From Polaribacter sp. Z022 (lineage in GTDB: Bacteria > Bacteroidota > Bacteroidia > Flavobacteriales > Flavobacteriaceae), in assembly GCF_023555495.1 (NCBI RefSeq), contig NZ_JALCZO010000002.1, positions 602,935-666,934 on the forward strand: a DNA stretch of 64,000 bases. The letters run 5' to 3'. Made by a program: the position numbers and the translations under genes. Positions 41,316 to 49,624 of the stretch are shown here, piece by piece. Each line of letters starts with the position of its first letter. The stretch's first letter is position 1. Below the pieces are notes generated by a model. It worked only from the letters and a program-made list of their open reading frames with translations. It made no database searches and had not been told where the DNA came from.

Positions 41316-42080
41316 TTAGTTAGCATATTTAGCAGCTGCTATATATTTTTCTATATCTCTACCTTGATCAGATTTAGAAAAGTTGGTTTTAATTTTAGAA
41401 AATAATGATTCAGCTTTACTGTAATCTTTTAAATCCATAGCAATTTGACCTGCTTTAAATAAATATAATGGAGTAGTAAATTCATTATTTTTCTTGTTAG
41501 CTGCTTTTTCATAATAATCTAAAGCATCTTTTGGCTGATTAATATCTGCAAAAGCGTCTCCAATTGCTCCTAAAGATACAGGACCTAACATTTCATCATC
41601 AGAATTAAATTTACTTAAAAATTCAATTGCTTTGTCATATTTTTTCATTTGTAAGTAAGAAACACCAGCATAATAGTTTGCTAAGTTTCCTGCTTCTGTA
41701 CCACTAAAAGATTCAGCAATATCTAAAAAACCATATTTTCCATCAGCTCCTTCTAAACCTAACGTTAATAAAGAGTCAATTCCAGATCCTGCAGTTGCAG
41801 CTTCATCAAAATATTTTCTTGGAAAAGCTAACTCGTTAGAAGCTTCTGTTTCATTAGGTTCTACAACATATTTGTTATAACCTAAATATGCTAAAAAGAT
41901 AACAACAACAGCTATTAAAGCCGTAAATAATGGTTTACTGTTTTTTTCAATCCATTGTTCAGATTTAGAAGCAGTTTCGTCTAAAGTATTTAAAACTCCA
42001 GCTGTTTCGTATTCTGATTCATCAATTTGATTTTCTTGTTTTTTACCTACTGCTTTATATTTCTTCTTGTATGTTGCCAT
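41316..42080 (-). CDS. TPR protein with one TM helix (YfgM-like)
   Basis: A 254-residue protein: a cytoplasmic N-terminus of ~50 residues, one transmembrane helix (PLFTALIAVVVIFLAYLGYN), then an extracytoplasmic helical region with TPR-type pairs (GNLANYYAGVSYLQMKKYDK, SLGAIGDAFADINQPKDALDY, PLYLFKAGQIAMDLKDYSKA). This layout is that of the YfgM/TPR_21 family, which in E. coli interacts with SecYEG and PpiD; that function is family inference. It has its own -7 element and precedes ribH by 9 bases. Confidence 0.88.
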   Translation of the reverse strand: MATYKKKYKAVGKKQENQIDESEYETAGVLNTLDETASKSEQWIEKNSKPLFTALIAVVVIFLAYLGYNKYVVEPNETEASNELAFPRKYFDEAATAGSGIDSLLTLGLEGADGKYGFLDIAESFSGTEAGNLANYYAGVSYLQMKKYDKAIEFLSKFNSDDEMLGPVSLGAIGDAFADINQPKDALDYYEKAANKKNNEFTTPLYLFKAGQIAMDLKDYSKAESLFSKIKTNFSKSDQGRDIEKYIAAAKYAN

Positions 42081-42103
42081 ATTTCCTTAAAAATTAGTGG
42101 CGA

Positions 42104-42111
42104 CAAAAATA
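42104..42111 (-). promoter_or_regulatory. Bacteroidota -7 element upstream of the TPR/ribH genes
   Basis: Minus-strand TATTTTTG matches TAnnTTTG, 24 bases before the ATG. Confidence 0.6.
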
Positions 42112-42194
42112 GTTTTTTTAATTGGATTTTAAAAGCGTATAATTCGGTAAATTTTCAATAATTTGCAAAACGTTTTCAATATCTAATTCTATTC

Positions 42195-43274
42195 ATGTAT
42201 TTACAAAAAATTTCTTTAGTTAATTTTAAAAATATAGAGTCGCAATCTTTTGATTTTCAGCAAAAAATAAATTGTTTTGTGGGTAATAATGGTATTGGAA
42301 AAACAAATGTTCTTGATGCAATTTATTACTTATCTTTTACAAAAAGTTACTTTAATTCTGTTGCTGGACAAAATATTAGACATGGTGAAGCCTTTTTTAT
42401 GATAGAAGGAGATTACCTTTTAAAAGATAGAAAAGAGACAATTGTTTGTAGTCTTAAAAAAGGACAAAAGAAAGTTTTAAAACGTAATGGTAAAAATTAT
42501 GAAAAATTTTCTGAACATATAGGTCAATTACCTTTGGTAATAATTTCTCCTGCAGATAGAGATTTGGTTACAGAAGGAAGTGATACTAGAAGAAAATTTA
42601 TTGATGGTGTAATTTCTCAACAAAACAAAGGCTATTTAAAAGATTTATTGTCTTATAATAAAGTATTAAGTCAAAGAAATGCTTTGTTAAAATATTTTGC
42701 AGCAAATAGAACTTTTGATGCTTTAAATTTAAGTGTTTACGATGAGCAACTTACAGATTTTGGAAGCAGAATATATGAAGTTAGAAAAAGTTTTTTAGAA
42801 GAGTTTATTCCTATTTTTAATGAGAAGTATCAAATAATATCTGGAGATAAAGAACGTGTTAATTTAAAATATAAAAGTCAATTGCATGATTTTTCTATGC
42901 AAGACTTATTACAAAGTTCATTACATAAAGATAAAATAATTCAATACACAACTGTTGGTGTACATAAAGATGATTTAAATTTTCAAATTGGAGATTATGC
43001 TATTAAAAAATTTGGTTCTCAAGGACAACAAAAATCGTATTTAATTGCTTTAAAATTGGCACAATTTGAGTTTATAAAAAAACAATCTAATGTAACACCT
43101 ATATTGTTGCTAGATGATATTTTTGATAAGTTAGATGAAAATAGAGTTGCCCAAATTATTGACTTAGTAAATAATGATGAATTTGGTCAAATATTTATAA
43201 CAGATACCCATTCTGAAAGAACAGAAAATATTTTAAAACAAGGAAACAAAGAATATCAAATATTTAAGTTGTAA
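42195..43274 (+). CDS. recF: DNA replication/repair protein RecF
   Basis: RecF, 359 residues, an SMC-like ATPase that loads RecA at gaps. Walker A is [20 protein letters not shown] (30-49), followed by TKSYF. The C-terminal part has the signature [20 protein letters not shown] and Walker [17 protein letters not shown] with the D-loop after it. Length is usual. Its stop overlaps the next ATG (TAATG), coupling it to the DUF721 gene, a very common pairing in bacteria. It is not next to dnaA or dnaN here. Confidence 0.97.
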   Translation: MYLQKISLVNFKNIESQSFDFQQKINCFVGNNGIGKTNVLDAIYYLSFTKSYFNSVAGQNIRHGEAFFMIEGDYLLKDRKETIVCSLKKGQKKVLKRNGKNYEKFSEHIGQLPLVIISPADRDLVTEGSDTRRKFIDGVISQQNKGYLKDLLSYNKVLSQRNALLKYFAANRTFDALNLSVYDEQLTDFGSRIYEVRKSFLEEFIPIFNEKYQIISGDKERVNLKYKSQLHDFSMQDLLQSSLHKDKIIQYTTVGVHKDDLNFQIGDYAIKKFGSQGQQKSYLIALKLAQFEFIKKQSNVTPILLLDDIFDKLDENRVAQIIDLVNNDEFGQIFITDTHSERTENILKQGNKEYQIFKL

Positions 43275-43570
43275 TGGCAAAAAGAGAAAACGATTCATTT
43301 TCAATACAAGATTTAATGAAGTCTTTTATTAAGGAAAATAACTTGAGTAAAGGAATGCAAAAAATAAAAGTAGAAGAAACTTGGACAAAAATGATGGGAC
43401 CAGGTGTTGCAAACCATACAACTTCTGTTAAATTACAAAATAAAACATTGGTAATACAATTGTCTTCTTCTGTTTTGCGTGAAGAATTAAGTTATGGAAA
43501 AGATAAGATTATTAAAATGATGAATGAAGAAATAGGAGAGGGAGTTATTTCTAAATTGATGTTGGTTTAA
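43274..43570 (+). CDS. DUF721-family protein
   Basis: A 98-residue protein of the DUF721 (DciA-related) family: N-terminal SIQDLMKSFIKENNLSKGMQ, then EETWTKMMGPGVANHTTSVK and a hydrophobic strand TLVIQLSSSVLREELSYGKD. Family knowledge: DciA proteins load the replicative helicase DnaB in most bacteria, often encoded near recF or gyrB. This copy keeps the core (W-x-x-MGP..NH) but is short and lacks an extra domain. Coupled to recF by TAATG. Confidence 0.92.
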   Translation: MAKRENDSFSIQDLMKSFIKENNLSKGMQKIKVEETWTKMMGPGVANHTTSVKLQNKTLVIQLSSSVLREELSYGKDKIIKMMNEEIGEGVISKLMLV

Positions 43571-43649
43571 TATTTTAACTTCTTATTGTAAAACAGTTTT
43601 TTTTGTTAATGAAATATTAGAAGTGTTTGTATTCTTTTTTAGGAACAGT

Positions 43650-44159
43650 TTATTCAAAAAGGTTTTCAATTAATTTTTCAGTCCTTTTATTATCTTTTTT
43701 ATGAAACAAAACTATTTTATTATACTGTCCGTTATTATTAAGATCTATAAATGTTAACTCATTATTATTTTCTAAAACAATACTAAACTCTTCAAAGGCT
43801 CCATCTTCGTCTTTGTCTACACATTTTCCTATTATATTTCCGTAAGAATTATAATTGATAGATTTTTCAAAAACTCCATTTTCATTTAAATCATAATTTG
43901 AGAGAACTCTATTGCCATATATGTCATGAACTGTAATAACTTCATAGTTGTTATCATAGTTTTTGTCTATAAATTTATTCGCTAATTTGTTGTTATTCTT
44001 CCAATAACTGTATAATATTTCTTCATTTTCACTCCATTCAAAACTAAAATTTTTACTGTCCATTAAGTATTTGTTTTCCTTTTTTAGATTGCAATAAAGG
44101 AAACTTAAAACTATAATAACAATAGAAAGTATTGTAATTATTATTTTATTCATTTTCAT
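43650..44159 (-). CDS. Exported protein with Asp-rich calcium-binding-like repeats
   Basis: Start chosen at the ATG at 44159 (169 aa; an ATG two codons later at 44153 is equally good). The longer in-frame ORF to 44285 overlaps the upstream DUF1572 gene and its first 42 residues look like out-of-frame translation. One N-terminal hydrophobic segment (IIITILSIVIIVLSFLYC) may be a lipoprotein signal. Later there are three Asp/Asn-rich loops: DLNENGVFEKS, DKDEDGAFEEF and DLNNNGQYNK, spaced by about 20 residues, like EF-hand or dockerin calcium loops. No family is recognised. It converges with the DUF721 gene. Confidence 0.6.
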   Translation of the reverse strand: MKMNKIIITILSIVIIVLSFLYCNLKKENKYLMDSKNFSFEWSENEEILYSYWKNNNKLANKFIDKNYDNNYEVITVHDIYGNRVLSNYDLNENGVFEKSINYNSYGNIIGKCVDKDEDGAFEEFSIVLENNNELTFIDLNNNGQYNKIVLFHKKDNKRTEKLIENLFE

Positions 44160-44178
44160 TTGATTTTTAGTAATTAAT

Positions 44179-44730
44179 TTATAAATCGTTTGTAAAATGT
44201 TCTTTTCTTTTCGGTTTAGAAAATTTCTCTTTATTGTATTTTTTGGATTCTCCTTTTGGGATAGAGAGCGAATTCCAATTTTCATTTTGAATTATTTTCC
44301 CAATAAATACAATTTGTCCTACATGATAAGAATAATGAGCAATTTGTCTATTTATAGCCTCAACAACTGAGTGCCCCATATTTCTAATGTAAACTTCTTT
44401 TTCTAGGTCATTTTCAGTTAATGGGATAATGGCATTAAACAAACAATCCCAACCTTCATTCCATTTAGATAGTAACTCTTTTTTTGTTTTTATATCATTA
44501 TCAAATTCTTCATCTCTTTTTCTCCATGTTTTTTCTCCATCAGAATTTAAAAAATCTGTCCAACGTGAAAGCATATTTCCATTTAGATGTTTTACAATCA
44601 TAGCAATGCTATTGCTTTCTTCATTTGCTTTCCAAAACAACTTATCTTCTGTTATTTGCTCAAAAGTTTTATCTCCGAGAATTTTATAATATTCAAATTG
44701 TTTTCTAATACTTTCTAAATAGCTATTCAT
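44179..44730 (-). CDS. DUF1572-family (DinB-fold) protein
   Basis: A 183-residue DUF1572-type protein: SIRKQFEYYKILGDKTFEQI, AMIVKHLNGNMLSRWTDFLNS, GEKTWRKRDEEFD, and NRQIAHYSYHVGQIVFIGKI near the end. The His residues in KHLNGN and HYSYHVGQ sit where DinB-superfamily proteins bind metal. Cytoplasmic, function unknown; B. subtilis homologues are linked to bacillithiol-dependent transferases by family knowledge. Its start overlaps the 77-aa gene by 8 bases. Confidence 0.88.
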   Translation of the reverse strand: MNSYLESIRKQFEYYKILGDKTFEQITEDKLFWKANEESNSIAMIVKHLNGNMLSRWTDFLNSDGEKTWRKRDEEFDNDIKTKKELLSKWNEGWDCLFNAIIPLTENDLEKEVYIRNMGHSVVEAINRQIAHYSYHVGQIVFIGKIIQNENWNSLSIPKGESKKYNKEKFSKPKRKEHFTNDL

Positions 44731-44956
44731 TTTTTACAGGATTGTTTTTGTCAAATTCTTTTTTGAATTTATAATAGAAAAAAAGATTCATAAAAAAAGT
44801 AAAAAATAAAGTTTGAAAAATAATTTTCCAAATTTCAAACTCATCTCCATCATAGTAGTTTAATCCAGCAGTAGCAATTGCATAAGCAATTCCAGTAAAT
44901 ACTCCTGTTTTTAGTGTTTTTTTTGTGTAAGATTTCATCATTTTCTTCTTCAGCAT
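44723..44956 (-). CDS. Small hypothetical membrane protein
   Basis: A 77-residue protein with two predicted transmembrane helices (TGVFTGIAYAIATAGLNYY and WKIIFQTLFFTFFMNLFFYY) and charged ends. Start ambiguous: ATG at 44956 or at 44941/44938 (MMKSYTKK). The 3' end overlaps the DUF1572 gene by 8 bases, so they are coupled. It resembles small flavobacterial membrane proteins of unknown function. Confidence 0.6.
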   Translation of the reverse strand: MLKKKMMKSYTKKTLKTGVFTGIAYAIATAGLNYYDGDEFEIWKIIFQTLFFTFFMNLFFYYKFKKEFDKNNPVKNE

Positions 44957-45054
44957 TTGTGTTTGCAGTTTTTTCTCAATGAAGAGAATTTTTCATACAA
45001 CTTGTTAGCAGCAGTTTTTATGTAAAGATAATTTATTTATGTGTTATTAAAAAC

Positions 45055-45090
45055 AAAAAAAACTCACAACCTAAGTTGTGAGTTTTTTAA
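45055..45090. terminator. Bidirectional-looking terminator downstream of ndk
   Basis: Stem AAAAACTCACAAC / GTTGTGAGTTTTT with loop CTAA (45071-45074), A-run on the left, T-run on the right. It follows the end of ndk on the minus strand. The region 44957-45121 holds no ORF. Confidence 0.85.
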
Positions 45091-45121
45091 TATTTTAAAC
45101 TAAGAATTTTTAATATTCCTA

Positions 45122-45541
45122 TTAAAATTGCTCTCTTCCAGAAAAATGAAAGTTTCCTTCAATTTCTGCATTTTCGTCAGAATCAGAACCATGTACAGCA
45201 TTTTCTCCCATAGAAGTAGCATATAATTTTCTAATTGTACCTTCTGCAGCATCAGCAGGATTTGTAGCACCAATTAAAGTTCTAAAATCTTCTACAGCAT
45301 TTTCTTTTTCTAAGATTGCAGCTACAATTGGTCCACGTGTCATAAACTCTACCAATTCACCAAAAAACGGACGCTCATTATGCACAGCATAAAAAGTTTC
45401 AGCATCAGCTACAGTCATTTGAGTTTTCTTTAAAGCTACAATTCTAAATCCTGCAGCATTAATTTTTTCTAAAATTGCACCAGTATGACCGTTTTCAACT
45501 GCATCTGGTTTAAGCATTGTAAATGTTCTATTTGTTGCCAT
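45122..45541 (-). CDS. ndk: Nucleoside-diphosphate kinase
   Basis: Ndk, 139 residues. It transfers phosphate between NTPs and NDPs via a phospho-His. N-terminal [20 protein letters not shown] is the substrate-binding start; [20 protein letters not shown] follows; the catalytic site is [15 protein letters not shown] (His in the conserved HGSDS). Length is normal. Monocistronic, with a strong terminator at 45055-45090, divergent from nrnA with a 100-base gap. Confidence 0.98.
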   Translation of the reverse strand: MATNRTFTMLKPDAVENGHTGAILEKINAAGFRIVALKKTQMTVADAETFYAVHNERPFFGELVEFMTRGPIVAAILEKENAVEDFRTLIGATNPADAAEGTIRKLYATSMGENAVHGSDSDENAEIEGNFHFSGREQF

Positions 45542-45641
45542 ATTATTGACTTTTTAATTTCTAAAAGGTTAATTAAATCTGTTATACAAATTCGCCGCGA
45601 AATTACATAATTTTTTTAATTAAATTGTATATTCGCCACTT

Positions 45642-46670
45642 ATGATTTTAAAAGGATTTGAAGAGTTAAAAAGCTTTCTTGAAAAACCAAGAAATATTGT
45701 AGTTGTAGGACATAGAAATCCTGATGGAGATGCTATGGGTGCAACTTTGGCTTTAAAGCATTATTTAGATAAAAAAGGACACAAAGCAACAGTTGTAGTG
45801 CCCAATGAATATCCAGAGTTCTTACATTGGTTACCAGGTTCTAAAACAACGTATCGTTTTGATTGGCAAAATAGTCAATCTCAAAGAGCAATTAATGAAT
45901 CTGATATTATTTTTCTTTTAGACTTTAATGCTTTACACAGGGTAGGTTCTGATATGCAAAATACTTTAGAAAAATATCCAAACAATTTTGCAATGATAGA
46001 TCATCATCAACAACCAGATGATGTAAAATATATGTATTCTGATGTTACTATTTGTTCTACTTGCCAAATGGTATATCAATTTATAGAAATGAATAACGAT
46101 TTAGATTTAATAGATGCAGATATTGCAACTTGTTTGTATACAGGTATCATGACAGATACTGGTTCTTTTAGATTTAGATCTACAACAAGTACAACACATA
46201 GAATTATTGCAGCTTTAATAGATAAAGGAGCAGAAAATGATAAAATTCATAATAATGTGTATGATGCAAATTCTTATAATAGATTGTTATTATTAGGACA
46301 AGCATTAAGTAATTTACAAATTTTACCTACTTATAAAACAGCGTATATTACTTTAACTACCGAAGAAAAAAAGCGTTTCGATTTTCAGAAAGGAGATACT
46401 GAAGGAATTGTAAATTACGCTCTTTCTTTAAAAGGAATTATTTTTGCTGCTATTTTTATTGAAGATGCAGACCAAAGTATTGTGAAAATTTCTTTTAGAT
46501 CTAAAGGTAGTTTTTCTGTAAATCAATTTTCTAGAAACCATTTTAATGGAGGTGGACATGATAATGCAGCTGGTGGAAAATCTGACGAATCAATGGCAAA
46601 AACAGTAACTAAATTTACGTCACTTTTACCAAATTATAAAAATGAATTAGAAGCTTCTTATGAAAATTAA
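45642..46670 (+). CDS. nrnA: DHH/DHHA1 phosphoesterase (NrnA-type nanoRNase / pAp phosphatase)
   Basis: A 342-residue DHH-family enzyme that hydrolyses short oligoribonucleotides and pAp. Marks: GHRNPDGDAMGATLALKHY (motif I), DFNALHRVG (II), MIDHHQQPDDV (III, DHH), LYTGIMTDTGSFRFRSTTST (IV), and the DHHA1 end NHFNGGGHDNAAGGKSD. The stop lies 11 bases inside gldI, so they are coupled; I recall the same adjacency in Flavobacterium. Symbol by homology; substrate preference is not shown. Confidence 0.93.
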   Translation: MILKGFEELKSFLEKPRNIVVVGHRNPDGDAMGATLALKHYLDKKGHKATVVVPNEYPEFLHWLPGSKTTYRFDWQNSQSQRAINESDIIFLLDFNALHRVGSDMQNTLEKYPNNFAMIDHHQQPDDVKYMYSDVTICSTCQMVYQFIEMNNDLDLIDADIATCLYTGIMTDTGSFRFRSTTSTTHRIIAALIDKGAENDKIHNNVYDANSYNRLLLLGQALSNLQILPTYKTAYITLTTEEKKRFDFQKGDTEGIVNYALSLKGIIFAAIFIEDADQSIVKISFRSKGSFSVNQFSRNHFNGGGHDNAAGGKSDESMAKTVTKFTSLLPNYKNELEASYEN

Positions 46671-47190
46671 AATTTTAATTTTTGTTTGTGTGTTTTGTTT
46701 GGGGTGCTCTAAAGTGGCACCTAGAAAACCAATTAAACCCAAACCATCTACAACTATTTTAAAAGAAACTATTAAAGAATCTAAAAGATTAAATAAAGTT
46801 GAAGATGAAAAAATTTTAGATTTAATTAAAAAAGATTCTACAACAAATTATTTGGTTTCTGCCAAAGGTTTTTGGTACACGTATGTTACAAAAATAGATG
46901 GTGTGTTGCCAACACCAAAAGCTGAAGATGAAGTAACTTTGACTTATAATATTACAGATTTAAATGGTAATGTAATTTATACCAAAGAAAATTTAGGCCT
47001 TAAAACATACAAAGTAGATAAAGAAGATTTTATTTCTGCACTTCAATCAGGAATAAAGTTGATGAAAGTAGGAGAAACCATTACATTTGTCATTCCATCT
47101 TATAATGCTTTTGGTATTTCTGGAGATGGAAATAAAATAGGAGTTAATCAATCAATAAAAAGTACAGTAACATTAATAAATATTAAATAA
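46660..47190 (+). CDS. gldI: Gliding-motility lipoprotein GldI (FKBP-type prolyl isomerase)
   Basis: A 176-residue lipoprotein (lipobox VFCLGC, Cys16) with an FKBP domain at about residues 80-175: DEVTLTYNITDLNGNVIYTK, SALQSGIKLMKVGETITFVI and PSYNAFGISG. Family knowledge: GldI of Flavobacterium johnsoniae has this layout and is needed for gliding and T9SS function. Its 5' overlap with nrnA and the two following PPIase genes support the identification. It acts in the periplasm. Confidence 0.88.
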   Translation: MKIKILIFVCVFCLGCSKVAPRKPIKPKPSTTILKETIKESKRLNKVEDEKILDLIKKDSTTNYLVSAKGFWYTYVTKIDGVLPTPKAEDEVTLTYNITDLNGNVIYTKENLGLKTYKVDKEDFISALQSGIKLMKVGETITFVIPSYNAFGISGDGNKIGVNQSIKSTVTLINIK

Positions 47191-47198
47191 ATAGAAAA

Positions 47199-47897
47199 AT
47201 GAGAATAATAAAAAGTATTTTATCAATTGCAGTTGTTGCATCAATGGTATCATGTGGTAACCAAGTAAAAGAAGTAAAATCTTTAGAAACAGAAATAGAT
47301 TCTGTTAGTTATGCAATTGGTTTAACTATGTCTAGTCAATTAAAAACTGGTTTTGATGAAGTAAATACAGCTGTTTTAACTCAAGCAATTAGAAACGGTT
47401 TAGATTCAACTAATTTATTACTTGAAAATAAAGACGTTCAAAATGTAATAAGAAATTACTTTCAAAAAAAGCAATTAGCTAAACAAAAAGAAGCTTTAGC
47501 AAAATCTCAAGTTTATAAAAAAGAAGGTGTAGATTTTTTAGAAGCTAATAAGTCTAAAGAAGGAGTTGTTACTACTGCAAGTGGTTTACAATACATTGTT
47601 TTAAAAGAAGGAAAAGGTAAAAAACCAACTACAGCATCTAGAGTTAAAGTACATTATCATGGTACACTTTTAGACGGTACTGTTTTTGATAGTTCTGTTG
47701 ATAAAGGAACTCCTGCAGAATTTGGTGTAACTCAAGTTATAAAAGGATGGACAGAAGGTTTACAATTAATGAATGTAGGTTCTAAGTATAAATTCTTTAT
47801 TCCAGAAGAATTAGCTTACGGAGCAAACCCAAGACCAGGTGTAATTAAACCTTTAATGGCTTTAGTTTTTGAAGTAGAGTTATTAGAAATTAAATAA
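47199..47897 (+). CDS. Lipoprotein FKBP-type peptidyl-prolyl isomerase
   Basis: A 232-residue FkpA/Mip-like PPIase. Lipoprotein signal (VVASMVSC, Cys19). The N-terminal dimerisation helix region is SVSYAIGLTMSSQLKTGFDE; the C-terminal FKBP domain is ASRVKVHYHGTLLDGTVFDS, APEFGVTQVIKGWTEGLQLM (read TPAEFGVTQVI), FIPEELAYGANPRP and MALVFEVELLEIK. It assists folding in the periplasm. Positioned 8 bases after gldI and 7 before a cyclophilin-FKBP gene, clearly one operon. Confidence 0.95.
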   Translation: MRIIKSILSIAVVASMVSCGNQVKEVKSLETEIDSVSYAIGLTMSSQLKTGFDEVNTAVLTQAIRNGLDSTNLLLENKDVQNVIRNYFQKKQLAKQKEALAKSQVYKKEGVDFLEANKSKEGVVTTASGLQYIVLKEGKGKKPTTASRVKVHYHGTLLDGTVFDSSVDKGTPAEFGVTQVIKGWTEGLQLMNVGSKYKFFIPEELAYGANPRPGVIKPLMALVFEVELLEIK

Positions 47898-47904
47898 TTT
47901 TTTA

Positions 47905-49062
47905 ATGAAGAATCTAAAATATTTAATAATACTTGTTGTTCTTTTTAATTCTTGTGCACCAGAAAAGTACAAAGGATTAGAAGATGGTGTTTATGCAGAA
48001 ATTGTTACCAATAAAGGTGATATTTTACTTGAATTATATGCTGAAGATGCACCAATGACAGTGGCTAACTTTATTTCTTTAGTAAAAGGAACAAATAGCA
48101 AACTTGTAGATTCTTTAAAAGGAAAAAATTTTTATGAAGGAATTATCTTTCATAGAGTTGTAAATAATTTTGTTATTCAAGGTGGTGGTTTTACTACATC
48201 TGGAAGAAAAAATTTAGGTTATGTTTTTGGTGATGAATTTCCTAAAAAGAAAGATGGAGATTTAATGTTTAGACATGATGATAAAGGAATTCTTTCTATG
48301 GCAAATGGTGGGCCAACTACTAATAATAGTCAGTTTTTTATAACACATAGAGCTATACCACATTTAGATGGTAAGCATTCTGTATTTGGAAAAACAATAA
48401 TCAATTCGCTTCAATTAAAAGAATTACAAACAAAATTTAAAGATTCTTTAAAACTTAGCAATGCAATAGATTCTTTAAGAATGGCTGTTGTAAATAAAAT
48501 TGTACAAAACGATACTATTATAACAGTAAATGTAATTAAGTTAGGTGCTAAAGCTTCTAAATTTAAAGCAGCTAATGTATTTGATGCACAATTGGCAAAG
48601 TTTTCTGATACAGAAAAAGAACGAAAAAAAGCAGAGGAAGAAGCTGAAAAAGCGAGATATTCTAAGTATTTAGTAGAAAAAGAAAAGTTTTTTACTAAAA
48701 TGGATGTTGCCAAAGCAGAAAAAACTTCTTCTGGTCTTCAAATTTTAAAATTGAAAAAAACTTCTGGTAAAAAAATAGTAGATCATAAACCATTAACTAT
48801 TAATTACACACTTTATACTGCAGATGGTAAAAAGATACAATCTACAACCGATAAAAAAGGAAAACCTTTTATTTGTCAGTTAAACGATGTTAACAGACCA
48901 ATGATTGCAGGTTTTAAAGAAGGAGTTTTAACAATGAAAGAAGGAGAGAAGGTAAGGTTATTTATACCTTATTATTTAGGTTATGGAGAAGAAAAATACG
49001 GACCTTTTCCTGCTAAATCTGATTTGATTTTTGAAATTGAAGTAATAAAAATGGGAAAATAA
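47905..49062 (+). CDS. Cyclophilin-FKBP fusion lipoprotein
   Basis: A 385-residue lipoprotein (VLFNSC, Cys17) with two different prolyl-isomerase domains. Cyclophilin: VTNKGDILLELYAEDAPMTV, IIFHRVVNNFVIQGGGF, MANGGPTTNNSQFFITHRAI, LDGKHSVFGKTI (residues ~30-215, with an insert). A charged helical linker (KERKKAEEEAEKARYSKYLV, ~235-255) follows. FKBP-like: TINYTLYTADGKKIQSTTDK, MIAGFKEGVLTMKEGEKVRL and YYLGYGEEKYG (~285-385). The fusion is a Bacteroidota pattern. It is in the gldI operon. Confidence 0.93.
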   Translation: MKNLKYLIILVVLFNSCAPEKYKGLEDGVYAEIVTNKGDILLELYAEDAPMTVANFISLVKGTNSKLVDSLKGKNFYEGIIFHRVVNNFVIQGGGFTTSGRKNLGYVFGDEFPKKKDGDLMFRHDDKGILSMANGGPTTNNSQFFITHRAIPHLDGKHSVFGKTIINSLQLKELQTKFKDSLKLSNAIDSLRMAVVNKIVQNDTIITVNVIKLGAKASKFKAANVFDAQLAKFSDTEKERKKAEEEAEKARYSKYLVEKEKFFTKMDVAKAEKTSSGLQILKLKKTSGKKIVDHKPLTINYTLYTADGKKIQSTTDKKGKPFICQLNDVNRPMIAGFKEGVLTMKEGEKVRLFIPYYLGYGEEKYGPFPAKSDLIFEIEVIKMGK

Positions 49063-49063
49063 T

Positions 49064-49624
49064 TTGTTAGAAGATTTAATTCAACTTGATAAAAACATAT
49101 TAATTTTCCTAAATAATTTAGGAAATGAACAATGGGATCCAATTTGGTTGGTAATAACAAACCAATTATATTGGAGTCCGTTGTTTATTTTTATATTCTA
49201 CTTAACAATTAAAGCTTTTGGTTGGAAACGTGGTGGTTTCATGATTTTATCAATGATTTTACTAGTTGCTTTTTCAGATCAATTTACAAACTTTATAAAG
49301 GACTCTTTTGAGAGATTGCGTCCTAACAATGATCCAGAAATTAAACATTTATTAAGAACTTTAATACAACCTCAAAGTTTTAGTTTTATGTCTGGTCATG
49401 CAACAACTTCAACATTTTTTACAGTGTTTGTAGTTTTACTTTTAAAAGACAAATACAAGTATATTTATTTTATACTATTTTGGCCTTTAATATTTGCTTA
49501 TAGCAGATTGTATTTAGGTGTTCATTTTCCAATAGACATTTTAACAGGAATAATTATTGGAATAATATTCGCAAATATCTACGCTTTCTTATTTAAGAAA
49601 TTAGATAAGAAACTATTTACTTAG
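49064..49624 (+). CDS. PAP2-family phosphatase
   Basis: A 186-residue membrane phosphatase with about six helices. The three PAP2 motifs are present: KDSFERLRPNNDPE (KxxxxxxRP), SFMSGHATTS (xSGH) and YSRLYLGVHFPIDILTGIII (SRxxxxxHxxxD). It hydrolyses lipid pyrophosphates such as undecaprenyl-PP or phosphatidate; the exact lipid is not shown. It starts with TTG at 49064, 1 base after the previous stop, so it is the last gene of the PPIase run. It converges with and overlaps the sulfatase gene by 8 bases. Confidence 0.92.
   Translation: MLEDLIQLDKNILIFLNNLGNEQWDPIWLVITNQLYWSPLFIFIFYLTIKAFGWKRGGFMILSMILLVAFSDQFTNFIKDSFERLRPNNDPEIKHLLRTLIQPQSFSFMSGHATTSTFFTVFVVLLLKDKYKYIYFILFWPLIFAYSRLYLGVHFPIDILTGIIIGIIFANIYAFLFKKLDKKLFT

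Noticed and set aside
44160..44285. N-terminal extension of the Asp-rich protein into the DUF1572 gene
   Set aside because: It overlaps the coding region of the upstream gene in another frame, and the internal ATGs give a proper hydrophobic signal.
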